From positions 183,840-247,839 of the forward strand of contig JAJCZH010000008.1 of the NCBI GenBank assembly GCA_029262515.1: a DNA stretch of 64,000 nt, given 5' to 3'. Origin of the DNA: Deltaproteobacteria bacterium (GTDB lineage Bacteria > Desulfobacterota > GWC2-55-46 > JADFVP01). Below the pieces are notes generated by a model. The model saw only the letters and a list, made by a program, of their open reading frames with translations, did not search any database and was not told the origin of the DNA. Below, one piece after another: positions 27,347 through 35,355 of this stretch. A program made the translations under genes and the position numbers. Numbering within the stretch: position 1 is the first letter of the stretch; each line of letters begins with the position of its first letter.

Positions 27347-27826
27347 ATGAAAGACTTTATTATATTCATTCCCATTACCGTGCTCTACCTTGTGCTCAAA
27401 AGCACGATCTTCATCTCCATACCTATACCGGACTTACCGCTTATTATCGTACTCTTCATCGCATATAACAGGGCCTCGATTGAGGGCGCGGTACTCGGTT
27501 TTGTCATAGGGTACTTGGAGGACGCATTTACCGGCGGTGTCTTCGGCTCTACATCATTCGCGCTTATGGTTATCTTTATCGTAGTCTACCTGCTCTCTAA
27601 AAGGGTCACCTTCTCTACACCGTTTATCCGCGCTCTGGCAGCGGGGCTCTTGACCGTACTGAAAGGACTGCTGATCTATACCGTACTTCATCTGACTCAC
27701 TTCGATGCGCCACTGCTCGGCTCAATTCTGATTGCGGCTGTCGTGACCGGAGCCTTCACCCCTGCGATAATTCTTCTTCTCACCCGAATTTCCGGAACCG
27801 TCGACCCTCAGACGCTTAAGAGGTAA
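27347..27826 (+). CDS. mreD: rod-shape determining protein MreD
   Basis: This 159-residue integral membrane protein has about five TM segments (for example FIIFIPITVLYLVLKSTIFI, FALMVIFIVVYLLS, ILIAAVVTGAFTPAIILLL) and the family pattern PDLPLIIVLFIAYNRASIEGAVLGFVIGYLEDAFTG. It is a component of the elongasome between mreC and mrdA in the usual order, ending 7 bp before the next gene. Confidence 0.94.
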   Translation: MKDFIIFIPITVLYLVLKSTIFISIPIPDLPLIIVLFIAYNRASIEGAVLGFVIGYLEDAFTGGVFGSTSFALMVIFIVVYLLSKRVTFSTPFIRALAAGLLTVLKGLLIYTVLHLTHFDAPLLGSILIAAVVTGAFTPAIILLLTRISGTVDPQTLKR

Positions 27827-27833
27827 CGGGACC

Positions 27834-29675
27834 TTGAGCGACTACTTCGACAATAAAGACCCTAGAGAACTGAAGCAGAGAATCTTCTACGTAACCGTGT
27901 TGGTGGTAATCCTCTTCTCGGGGCTCGCCGTACGCTTCTGGTACTTGCAGGCGCTGCACGGCGCCCACTTCAAGGAACTCTCTGAGAATAACCGTATCCG
28001 TACGGTCAAATCGGTTGCGCCACGCGGCATTATCTACGATCGCAACGGCACGAAACTGGCCGACAACCGCCCGGGGTTCGATCTCTACATAGTTCCCGAA
28101 GACGTCACCGACTGGAAGGCCACAAAAGAGCGGCTCAGCAACCTGATAGAGCTTGACGAAGAGAGTATCAACAAAAAGCTGGACAAAGCGAAATCGAGGC
28201 CGAAGTTTCAGGCAGTAAAGCTCAAAGAGGATCTCACATGGGAAGAGACCGTAAAGATAGAGAGCTACAAGTTCGAGATAGAGGGAGTCTTCCTGGAGGT
28301 TGCGCCAAAGAGACAGTACCTCTACGAAGAATCTATCGCCCATGTTCTCGGTTACCTCGGAGAGGTAAATGAACGGGAATTGAAGAGGCTTAAAGAGCAG
28401 GGTTACACGAGCGGAGACCTTATAGGCAGGTACGGGCTGGAGAAGAGCCATGAACAGGTACTCAAGGGCAAGAGCGGCATCAAAGAGATTGAGGTGGATG
28501 CGGTCGGGCGTAAGGTCAAGGTCGTAAACTGGTCGCCACCTTATCCAGGTAACGACCTCGTCCTTACAATCGACCTGCCAACACAGATGGCGGCCTTTGA
28601 AGCGATGTCCGAAGTTGCCGGCGCCGCTATCGCAATAGAGCCTTCCACCGGCCGGGTGCTCGCCATGCTCTCCACCCCTTCATTCGACCCGAATCTCTTA
28701 AGCTCCGGAATATCACAGACGCAGTGGAAGGAACTTATTGAGAACCCCCTGGACATACTTACCAACAGGGCTATTCAGGGCCAATACCCACCGGCCTCAA
28801 CCTTCAAGCCGATCCACGCAGTAGCAGCGCTCGAAGAGGGTGAACTCGAAGTCGATACGATAATACACGCTGGCCCCTCTTTCTGGTTCGGCGGGCGGGA
28901 ATACCGCGACTGGAAAGCAGGTGGGCACGGAGAGATCAACGTCCACACGGCTATAGTAGAATCCTCGGACACGTTCTTCTACCAGGTAGCTCTTAAACTC
29001 GGCATAGACCGGCTTGCGGATTACTCCGGCAGGTTCGGGTTGGGCGCAAAGACCGGAATAAAGCTTCAGAACGAAAAAGCAGGGCTTGTTCCGAGCGTTG
29101 AATGGAAGAAGAAGACATTCAATAAAAAATGGTATAGAGGCGAAACCATAAACGCCGGGGTTGGACAGGGTTATATTCTCACAACCCCGCTGCAACTACT
29201 CAACGCCTATGCGGCAATAGCCAATAACGGAACGCTCTACAGGCCCCATCTTGTAACCGAAGAGCACTCTCCAACAGGAGAGACTTTAAAGAAGATCAGG
29301 CCAATAGTGCTTGACCGTGTTGAGCTTAAACCGGAAAATCTTAATCTCGTAAAGCGTGCCTTGCTCGGTGTGGTTGAGGAGGAGGGCGGAACTGCTCGCT
29401 TCCTGAGGTGGTCGAAGCTCGGTATTGCAGGAAAGACCGGAACAGCGCAAGTAGCGAAGCTCGGCAAGATCAGGCCCGAAGATATTGAAGACGTGCCGTA
29501 CAAACTCCGCGACCATGCGTGGTTCGCCGGTTTCGCACCTTATGATGACCCGAAAATAGCCGTAGTGGTTCTCGTTGAGCACGGTGGATTCGGCTCAACT
29601 GCAGCCGCGCCCGTAGCGCAGAAGATTTTCAAGGCATACCTCGAACGCGAAACAGACGGCAAAAAGAGAGAATAG
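27834..29675 (+). CDS. mrdA: penicillin-binding protein 2 (elongasome transpeptidase)
   Basis: This is a 613-residue class B PBP. It has an N-terminal TM (IFYVTVLVVILFSGLAVRFW), a dimerisation domain (SVAPRGIIYDRNGTKLADNRPGF) and a transpeptidase domain with catalytic PPASTFKPI (SxxK), ESSDTFFYQ (SxD, as in E. coli PBP2) and KTGTAQ. It crosslinks peptidoglycan during lateral growth and is the target of mecillinam-type beta-lactams. It starts at TTG with AGAGGT upstream. It works with RodA encoded 92 bp downstream. Confidence 0.97.
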   Translation: MSDYFDNKDPRELKQRIFYVTVLVVILFSGLAVRFWYLQALHGAHFKELSENNRIRTVKSVAPRGIIYDRNGTKLADNRPGFDLYIVPEDVTDWKATKERLSNLIELDEESINKKLDKAKSRPKFQAVKLKEDLTWEETVKIESYKFEIEGVFLEVAPKRQYLYEESIAHVLGYLGEVNERELKRLKEQGYTSGDLIGRYGLEKSHEQVLKGKSGIKEIEVDAVGRKVKVVNWSPPYPGNDLVLTIDLPTQMAAFEAMSEVAGAAIAIEPSTGRVLAMLSTPSFDPNLLSSGISQTQWKELIENPLDILTNRAIQGQYPPASTFKPIHAVAALEEGELEVDTIIHAGPSFWFGGREYRDWKAGGHGEINVHTAIVESSDTFFYQVALKLGIDRLADYSGRFGLGAKTGIKLQNEKAGLVPSVEWKKKTFNKKWYRGETINAGVGQGYILTTPLQLLNAYAAIANNGTLYRPHLVTEEHSPTGETLKKIRPIVLDRVELKPENLNLVKRALLGVVEEEGGTARFLRWSKLGIAGKTGTAQVAKLGKIRPEDIEDVPYKLRDHAWFAGFAPYDDPKIAVVVLVEHGGFGSTAAAPVAQKIFKAYLERETDGKKRE

Positions 29676-29767
29676 AGACTCCGAAAAGCTTGTAAAGAGC
29701 TTTCGGTTCTGAGAAACTCGCAGGAGAAGGCTTAACAGCCAACGCTACAAAAGAGGACACTCACTAG

Positions 29768-30859
29768 ATGATAGACAGACGGCTACTGACCCACTTCGAC
29801 TGGATAACTTTGATGGTGACTGTTGCGCTCGCGGCCTCAGGTTTCGCTACGATCTATTCTGCGACCTTTACCGGAAGCAACACCATATATATGAAAGAGA
29901 TCTACTGGCTGATAATAGGCACCGTATTTTTAATCCTCGCAATCTCTCTCAACTACTCAATTCTAGAACGCTTCGCTTACCCTATATACGGCGCCTCGTT
30001 GCTTCTCTTAATAGCCGTGCTGCTCTTCGGAAAGGCCACGGGAGGCGCCACCCGGTGGCTCGACTTAGGATTTATCTCATTTCAGCCTTCCGAGCTTGCA
30101 AAACTGGCGCTCATAGTCGCACTAGCCAAGCACTTCAGCTCCAGGGCCATCCCGCCCCGCGGGCTGGGCTTGAAAGAACTCGGCCCTCCTTTCGCTTTGA
30201 TGCTGGTTCCCTTTGCGCTCATTGCAAAAGAGCCCGACCTCGGCACAGCGCTCATCACCTGGATGATCTTCTGGTCGATTGTTCTGACTATAAAAGTGCG
30301 CCGTAGAATAATCGCCGGCATACTGCTATTAATCTGCGCATTTATTCCTGTAGCGTGGATGGGCCTGAAAGGGTACCAGAAGGCCCGTATTACCGGTTTT
30401 CTCACGCCGGAGACAGACCCTCTCGGAGCCGGTTATCATCTGATTCAATCAAAGATCGCGATCGGTTCCGGCGGTTACTTCGGCAAAGGTTTTACAATGG
30501 GAACACAGGGCAAGTTGATGTTCCTGCCCGAACAGCACACGGACTTCATCTTCTCGGTACTATCAGAAGAGTGGGGTCTCGCAGGCTCTCTTATAGTGCT
30601 TGCGCTCTTTTTAATACTGATACTGCGAGGGCTCAACTGCGCCGAGAACTCGAAAGACAAGTTCGGCTTTCTCGTAGCGCTCGGTATCTCAGCAATGCTA
30701 TTCTGGCACATGATCTTCAACCTCGGCATGGTCTCCGGGCTTCTGCCTGTCGTAGGCGTGCCACTGCCCTTTATCTCCTACGGCGGCTCCTTTCTGATCT
30801 CGTCGATGATTGCGGTAGGCCTGCTGATAAATATAAAGATACGGCGTTTTATTTTCTAA
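29768..30859 (+). CDS. rodA: SEDS glycosyltransferase RodA
   Basis: This 363-residue polytopic protein (about ten TM) has the SEDS signature motifs GGATRWLDLGFISFQPSELAKLALI, KEPDLGTALI, QSKIAIGSGGYFGKGFTMGTQ and LPEQHTDFIFSVLSEEWG. It polymerises lipid II glycan strands with PBP2. It is the last canonical gene of the mre operon. Confidence 0.97.
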   Translation: MIDRRLLTHFDWITLMVTVALAASGFATIYSATFTGSNTIYMKEIYWLIIGTVFLILAISLNYSILERFAYPIYGASLLLLIAVLLFGKATGGATRWLDLGFISFQPSELAKLALIVALAKHFSSRAIPPRGLGLKELGPPFALMLVPFALIAKEPDLGTALITWMIFWSIVLTIKVRRRIIAGILLLICAFIPVAWMGLKGYQKARITGFLTPETDPLGAGYHLIQSKIAIGSGGYFGKGFTMGTQGKLMFLPEQHTDFIFSVLSEEWGLAGSLIVLALFLILILRGLNCAENSKDKFGFLVALGISAMLFWHMIFNLGMVSGLLPVVGVPLPFISYGGSFLISSMIAVGLLINIKIRRFIF

Positions 30860-30937
30860 GCCCTCACATATAAACCGCTATCCGAACAGCTTCTGACACG
30901 GACAGCCCTAACATGGCCAAGTCTAATATGGGTAAAG

Positions 30938-31390
30938 ATGAGAAATAAGATTATAATATTCCTGGCCACAGCCACCTATACAGGTTACGTACCCAAGGCC
31001 CCCGGCACGGTCGGCACGCTCTGGGGTGTTGTTATCGCATACTTTATCTCAGGACTCGGTCCAGTTCCGCAGGCGCTGATAATAACAGGCGTTCTTCTGC
31101 TATCTATCTACACCGCCGGAGAAGCCGCAAAGATCTTCAACCAGAAAGACCCGAGCAGGGTTACCATCGATGAAGTCTCCGGCGTGCTTTTCGCCTTCTT
31201 TCTCGTTCCGTTCACTCCGGTAAACGTTATTTTTGTATTCCTTCTTTTCCGGATATTTGATATTCTGAAACCCTGGCCGGCCTCAAAGATCGACAAAGAG
31301 CTCGGAGGTGGCGCAGGAATAGTGCTCGACGACGTTGCATCCGGCATTTATGTCAATATAATCGCACACATACTGCTTCAGGTACTCTAA
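30938..31390 (+). CDS. pgpA: phosphatidylglycerophosphatase A
   Basis: This is a 150-residue membrane enzyme that dephosphorylates phosphatidylglycerol phosphate. The family start YTGYVPKAPGTVGTLWGVVIAYFISG and the motif KDPSRVTIDEVSGVLFAFFLVP, with FRIFDILKPWPASKIDKELGGGAGIVLDDVASGIYVNI, are diagnostic. Acidic residues in DEVSG and DD bind Mg2+. Its TAA overlaps the ATG of the CinA-like gene by one base, implying coupling; thpR follows in the same chain. Confidence 0.96.
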   Translation: MRNKIIIFLATATYTGYVPKAPGTVGTLWGVVIAYFISGLGPVPQALIITGVLLLSIYTAGEAAKIFNQKDPSRVTIDEVSGVLFAFFLVPFTPVNVIFVFLLFRIFDILKPWPASKIDKELGGGAGIVLDDVASGIYVNIIAHILLQVL

Positions 31391-31926
31391 TGGGCAACGC
31401 CACGAAAAAGGGTCCGGCAATCTCGGCAGAAGAACGATTATCCCGCCTGCTCACAAACCTTGACGGGGTAAAACTTGCTGTGGCAGAGAGCTGCACCGGA
31501 GGACTCGTAGCGAGCCGCATAACCGATATTGCAGGAAGTTCCGCCTTCTTCGAAGGCGGCGTAATCGCCTACTCAAACGACCTTAAAAAGGGCCTGCTTG
31601 GCGTACGGGTTACCACTTTAAAGAATCACGGCGCCGTCTCTAAGGAGGTTGCCGCCGAGATGGCCTCCGGAATCGCAAAAAAAACAGGAGCAAACATAGC
31701 CATTTCTCTTACGGGTATTGCTGGGCCTGAAGGCGGTACAGAAGAGAAACCGGTTGGAACGGTCTGTATCGGAATCACTATCCGAACGGAAGTAAAAAAG
31801 AGTGGCGAGATTAAAGAAGCCAACTTCGTACGCCTCTTCAATTTTAAAGGTACGCGCAGAGCCATAAAACGGCAGAGCGCGACCGCCGCGCTCACCTCCT
31901 TGGCAGATTTTCTGGAGGAGCTATAA
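31390..31926 (+). CDS. CinA C-terminal domain protein (nicotinamide-nucleotide amidase, PncC-like)
   Basis: This 178-residue stand-alone CinA-C domain has KLAVAESCTGGLVASRITDIAGSSAFFEGGVIAYSNDLKKGLLGV, then SLTGIAGPEGGTEEKPVGTVCIGI. Ser/Tyr/Lys in AESCTGG and the following segments match the NMN deamidase active site known from PncC. It recycles nicotinamide mononucleotide to nicotinate mononucleotide for NAD. The MocF/COG1058 N-terminal domain of full CinA is missing, a common state. Its C-terminal GGAGGAG is the ribosome-binding site for thpR and its TAA lies in ATAA shared with the thpR start. Confidence 0.93.
   Translation: MGNATKKGPAISAEERLSRLLTNLDGVKLAVAESCTGGLVASRITDIAGSSAFFEGGVIAYSNDLKKGLLGVRVTTLKNHGAVSKEVAAEMASGIAKKTGANIAISLTGIAGPEGGTEEKPVGTVCIGITIRTEVKKSGEIKEANFVRLFNFKGTRRAIKRQSATAALTSLADFLEEL
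31914..31920 (+). promoter_or_regulatory. Shine-Dalgarno that decides the thpR ATA start
   Basis: GGAGGAG lies within the penultimate codons of the cinA-C gene, 2-5 nt before the ATA at 31923. No other strong site exists near the family's N-terminus, so it supports initiation at this non-standard codon. Confidence 0.7.
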
Positions 31927-32573
31927 GAGCCTTTATCGCAATACCGCTTCCGCCCGCCGTAACAGGGCAAATAAGCGGACTTCAGGCCTCTCTCAAAGGC
32001 ACTGGTGGTCGGCAAGAGACCGGGTTTAATAGAACAGAGCACTTCAAGGCCTCATGGGTCAAGACCGAGAATCTCCACCTGACGCTTAACTTTCTCGGAG
32101 AAATAACAGAACAAGAGGTTGAAAGAGTAACCGGCATTATGGAAGAGGTCTCCATAGGACTCTACCCGTTCGACCTTACCGTCGGAGGCCTTCAGGGGGT
32201 TCCTAACCTGAAGAGCCCAAAGCTTCTATGGCTCGGTTTTAATAATGCTACCAGGTGTACCGGAGGTATCGGTCTCGAAAAACTTAAGGAACTGAAACAG
32301 AGACTCGACCGCGAACTGGATAAAAGAGGTATAAGAGTAGAAAAAAGGGACTTCAAACCTCACCTGACGCTATGTAGAATAAGAGACAAAAAAGAGAGGC
32401 ACGCGGCAGGCAGACGTTTAGCAGGCATGACCAGAGATAAGTCAAATGAGATAATTAAAAAAGAGATAGACTTTACAGTAGACTCTTTCGTACTATTCAG
32501 TAGCAGGCTCAACCCGGGCGGAGCGCTCCACAGACCGATAGTCGTTGTACAGCTTAAAGGCCCGGCACCTTAA
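31923..32573 (+). CDS. thpR: RNA 2',3'-cyclic phosphodiesterase (LigT/ThpR), apparent AUA start
   Basis: This is a 2H phosphoesterase of 216 residues. Both catalytic motifs are present: HLTLNFLGE and HLTLCRIRD. The track's ORF begins at ATG 32139 and loses the first motif and half a domain, so it cannot be right. Reading upstream in frame gives RAFIAIPLPPAV, the exact family N-terminus, preceded by ATA (31923), which overlaps the cinA TAA as ATAA. GGAGGAG lies just before it. No ATG, GTG or TTG is available near that point. A single G-to-A change from ATGA would explain it, or the ATA is really used. The enzyme hydrolyses 2',3'-cyclic phosphates or 2'-5' linkages in RNA. Confidence 0.92.
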   Translation: MRAFIAIPLPPAVTGQISGLQASLKGTGGRQETGFNRTEHFKASWVKTENLHLTLNFLGEITEQEVERVTGIMEEVSIGLYPFDLTVGGLQGVPNLKSPKLLWLGFNNATRCTGGIGLEKLKELKQRLDRELDKRGIRVEKRDFKPHLTLCRIRDKKERHAAGRRLAGMTRDKSNEIIKKEIDFTVDSFVLFSSRLNPGGALHRPIVVVQLKGPAP

Positions 32574-32609
32574 AAGATATAATAAACCACCCAACGGAGG
32601 GATTAAAAG

Positions 32610-33653
32610 ATGGCTGCTTCAAATAAAAATAACAGTGGAGACAAGAGCAAAGCGATAGATATGGCGATAAGCCAGATAGAGAAGCAGTTCGGCAAGGGGT
32701 CGATAATGCAGCTCGGTAAAGACAAACCGATTGTCAGTGTAGAGTCGATCTCAACAGGTTCTCCCGGACTCGACATCGCACTCGGCATAGGAGGCGTACC
32801 AAAGGGCAGGATAGTTGAGATATACGGCCCTGAAAGTTCAGGCAAGACAACGCTGGCGCTCCACATAACGGCAGAGGCACAGAAGACCGGAGGTACGGTC
32901 GCTTTTGTCGATGCCGAGCACGCCCTCGATATGGAGTACGCAAAGAGGCTAGGAGTAGGTGTGGACGAACTCCTGCTATCGCAACCAGACACCGGAGAGC
33001 AAGCCCTTGAAATCACTGATGTTTTAATCAGAAGCGGGGCCGTTGACCTTATTGTGATTGACTCTGTTGCGGCGCTCGTGCCGCGCGCTGAACTCGAAGG
33101 CGACATGGGAGATGCGCACATGGGCCTCCAGGCCCGGCTCATGAGCCAGGCGCTTAGAAAACTTACCTCTACAATCGGAAAATCTAACACCTGCGTTATC
33201 TTCATCAACCAGATACGCCATAAAATAGGGGTCTTCTTCGGCTCCCCGGAGACTACTACCGGCGGCAACGCACTAAAATTCTACGCCTCCATCAGGCTCG
33301 ATATCAGAAGGATCGGGCAGATAAAGCAGGCCGACGAGGTTATTGGCAACAGGGTACGCGTCAAGGTTGTAAAAAACAAACTCGCCCCGCCATTCAAAGA
33401 CGCCGAGTTCGACCTCATGTTCAACGAAGGTATCTCCTGGGAGGGTGACTTGATTGATCTCGGTGTAAAAGCCGATATAGTAGAAAAGAGCGGGTCGTGG
33501 TTCTCGTATAATGGTGACAGGCTCGGTCAGGGAAAAGAGGCTGCCAGAACCTTCCTCAAGGAAAACCCCGAAGCCGCCGAAGAGCTTGAAAGAAAGATTT
33601 TCACGCATCACGGCATAGGCATTCAGGAACCTGCACAAACCGAAGGAGTTTAA
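32610..33653 (+). CDS. recA: recombinase RecA
   Basis: This is a 347-residue DNA strand-exchange protein. Walker A is [13 protein letters not shown], the polymerisation helix [21 protein letters not shown], Walker [21 protein letters not shown]1 region [21 protein letters not shown]2 [21 protein letters not shown], and a C-terminal acidic-rich domain. It also triggers LexA cleavage. GGAGGG precedes the ATG. No LexA-type box was recognised upstream. It heads recA-pilT-recX-alaS. Confidence 0.98.
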   Translation: MAASNKNNSGDKSKAIDMAISQIEKQFGKGSIMQLGKDKPIVSVESISTGSPGLDIALGIGGVPKGRIVEIYGPESSGKTTLALHITAEAQKTGGTVAFVDAEHALDMEYAKRLGVGVDELLLSQPDTGEQALEITDVLIRSGAVDLIVIDSVAALVPRAELEGDMGDAHMGLQARLMSQALRKLTSTIGKSNTCVIFINQIRHKIGVFFGSPETTTGGNALKFYASIRLDIRRIGQIKQADEVIGNRVRVKVVKNKLAPPFKDAEFDLMFNEGISWEGDLIDLGVKADIVEKSGSWFSYNGDRLGQGKEAARTFLKENPEAAEELERKIFTHHGIGIQEPAQTEGV

Positions 33654-33657
33654 CTTT

Positions 33658-34836
33658 ATGGCCGAGATAGACCTGACTTCAATACTCAATATCGCAGTCA
33701 AAGGCAGGGCATCGGATGTCCACCTTAAGGCCGGAGTACCGCCTATATTGAGGATAAACGGAAACCTTGTTCCGGTAAAAAACCACGAACGGCTAGCTCC
33801 GGATGAAGTCTCCAAGATGGCCCTCAGGCTGATGAACGAGGCGCAGAAGGAGACCTTCAAAGAGCTGCATCAGGTAGACATGGCCTACTCCGTGCCGGGG
33901 CTCGGACGTTTCAGGGTCAATATCTTCCAGCAACGCGGAGCCGTCGGCGTGGTGCTCAGGGTGATACCTATAAAGATACAGGACTATGTGGAGCTGAACC
34001 TGCCGAAGGTTATTGAGAAGATCGGCGAGGAACGGCGTGGACTTATACTTGTAACAGGCGTAACCGGAAGCGGTAAGTCGACCACTCTTGCCGCAATAAT
34101 GGATAAGATAAACTCCAACAGAAGCGGCCATATTATCTCGATTGAAGACCCGATAGAGTTCCTCCACCGCGACCGCCGCTGCATAATCAACCAGCGCGAA
34201 ATCGGCGTAGACGCAAACAACTTTTCAGAAGCCCTGCGCGGAGCATTACGCCAGGACCCTGACATTATAATGGTCGGTGAGATGCGCGACCTTGAGACGG
34301 TAGAGATCGCCCTGACAGCAGCAGAGACCGGACACCTGGTACTCTCTACACTCCACACCATCGACGCAATGGAGACGATCAACCGCATAGTCTCGGTCTT
34401 TCCCCCATACCAGCAGAAGCAGATCAGGTTACAACTCGCCGGAGTATTAAAAGGTATCATCTCTCAACGACTCATACCTACCAAGGACGGAAACAACCGC
34501 GTTCCGGCAGTTGAGGTTATGGTTACCACTTCGAGAATTCGCGAATGCATAGAGGATAAGGACAAGACAAAGGATATTATGGACGCCATTGCCAAGGGTA
34601 ATACAACCTACGGCATGCAGACTTTCGACCAATCTATCATGTCCCTGCTCGACAAAGGTTTCATTACCAAGGAAGAGGCCCTTAGCCAGGCCTCGAATGC
34701 AGATGACTTCGATCTGAAAGTCAAAGGTATAACCTCGACAAGCGACATGGGCTGGCAGGATACCGAACAGAACGCTGAAAAGTCGGATGAGAAAGAGCCT
34801 GCTCCCAGCGAAGATTCAGACATCGAACGTTTTTAG
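33658..34836 (+). CDS. pilT: type IV pilus retraction ATPase PilT
   Basis: This 392-residue secretion-type ATPase has an N-terminal PAS-like domain (RASDVHLKAGVPPILRINGNL), Walker A GVTGSGKSTTLAAIMD, Asp box, Walker B DPDIIMVGEMRDLETVEIALTAAETGHLVLSTLHT (with His box), and the AIRNLIRE-like C-terminal region (KQIRLQLAGVLKGIISQRL). The extended acidic tail (SDEKEPAPSEDSDIERF) is longer than in E. coli-type PilT. It lies 4 bp after recA, the usual neighbourhood in several deltaproteobacterial genomes. It implies twitching motility; the rest of the pilus machinery is elsewhere. Confidence 0.95.
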   Translation: MAEIDLTSILNIAVKGRASDVHLKAGVPPILRINGNLVPVKNHERLAPDEVSKMALRLMNEAQKETFKELHQVDMAYSVPGLGRFRVNIFQQRGAVGVVLRVIPIKIQDYVELNLPKVIEKIGEERRGLILVTGVTGSGKSTTLAAIMDKINSNRSGHIISIEDPIEFLHRDRRCIINQREIGVDANNFSEALRGALRQDPDIIMVGEMRDLETVEIALTAAETGHLVLSTLHTIDAMETINRIVSVFPPYQQKQIRLQLAGVLKGIISQRLIPTKDGNNRVPAVEVMVTTSRIRECIEDKDKTKDIMDAIAKGNTTYGMQTFDQSIMSLLDKGFITKEEALSQASNADDFDLKVKGITSTSDMGWQDTEQNAEKSDEKEPAPSEDSDIERF

Positions 34837-34845
34837 AAGAGACAT

Positions 34846-35328
34846 ATGGCCTTTGACGCCAAACAGCCGGACCCGTTGACAGTGGCCCTGAGGTTCCTCT
34901 CTTACCGTGAACGTACGGAGTATGAGATGAGAGAGAAGCTTGAGAGCAAGGGCGTGTACGACCCTCAGGACATCGACTCAACCATAAACTACCTCATAGA
35001 AGCAAGCTACCTCGACGATCGGCGCTTCGCCGCTCAACTTGCTGGCTCGCGTTTAAGAAATAAGTTCTGGGGCAGGCACAAAGTCGCCCTCGATCTTAAG
35101 AGACGCAAGATAGCCGAAGAGATTATTAAAGAGGTCGTAGCTGATATAAATGATGAGTTAGAGGTACAGACGGCCGAAGCGGCTTTACGGAGATGGCTCC
35201 GAAAAAGCGGTATAGAGTCATCTTCCCTCTCTCAAAAAGAGTTTGAACGGGCCTTCAGGCACCTCGCCTCCAGAGGTTTTTCTGCTGGAACCGCCATGAA
35301 GATCCTTGCAGGTCACAAACAACCTTGA
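34846..35328 (+). CDS. recX: RecX-family regulatory protein
   Basis: This 160-residue, mostly helical protein has repeated three-helix modules: ALRFLSYRERTEYEMREKLESKGVY, INYLIEASYLDDRRFAAQLAGSRLRNKFWGRHKVALDLKRRKI and FERAFRHLASRGFSAGTAMKIL. RecX binds RecA filaments and limits their activity. It is placed two genes after recA, separated only by pilT, in the same operon. Confidence 0.92.
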   Translation: MAFDAKQPDPLTVALRFLSYRERTEYEMREKLESKGVYDPQDIDSTINYLIEASYLDDRRFAAQLAGSRLRNKFWGRHKVALDLKRRKIAEEIIKEVVADINDELEVQTAEAALRRWLRKSGIESSSLSQKEFERAFRHLASRGFSAGTAMKILAGHKQP

Positions 35329-35355
35329 AACAATAACAGTGGAACCGGCTACAAC

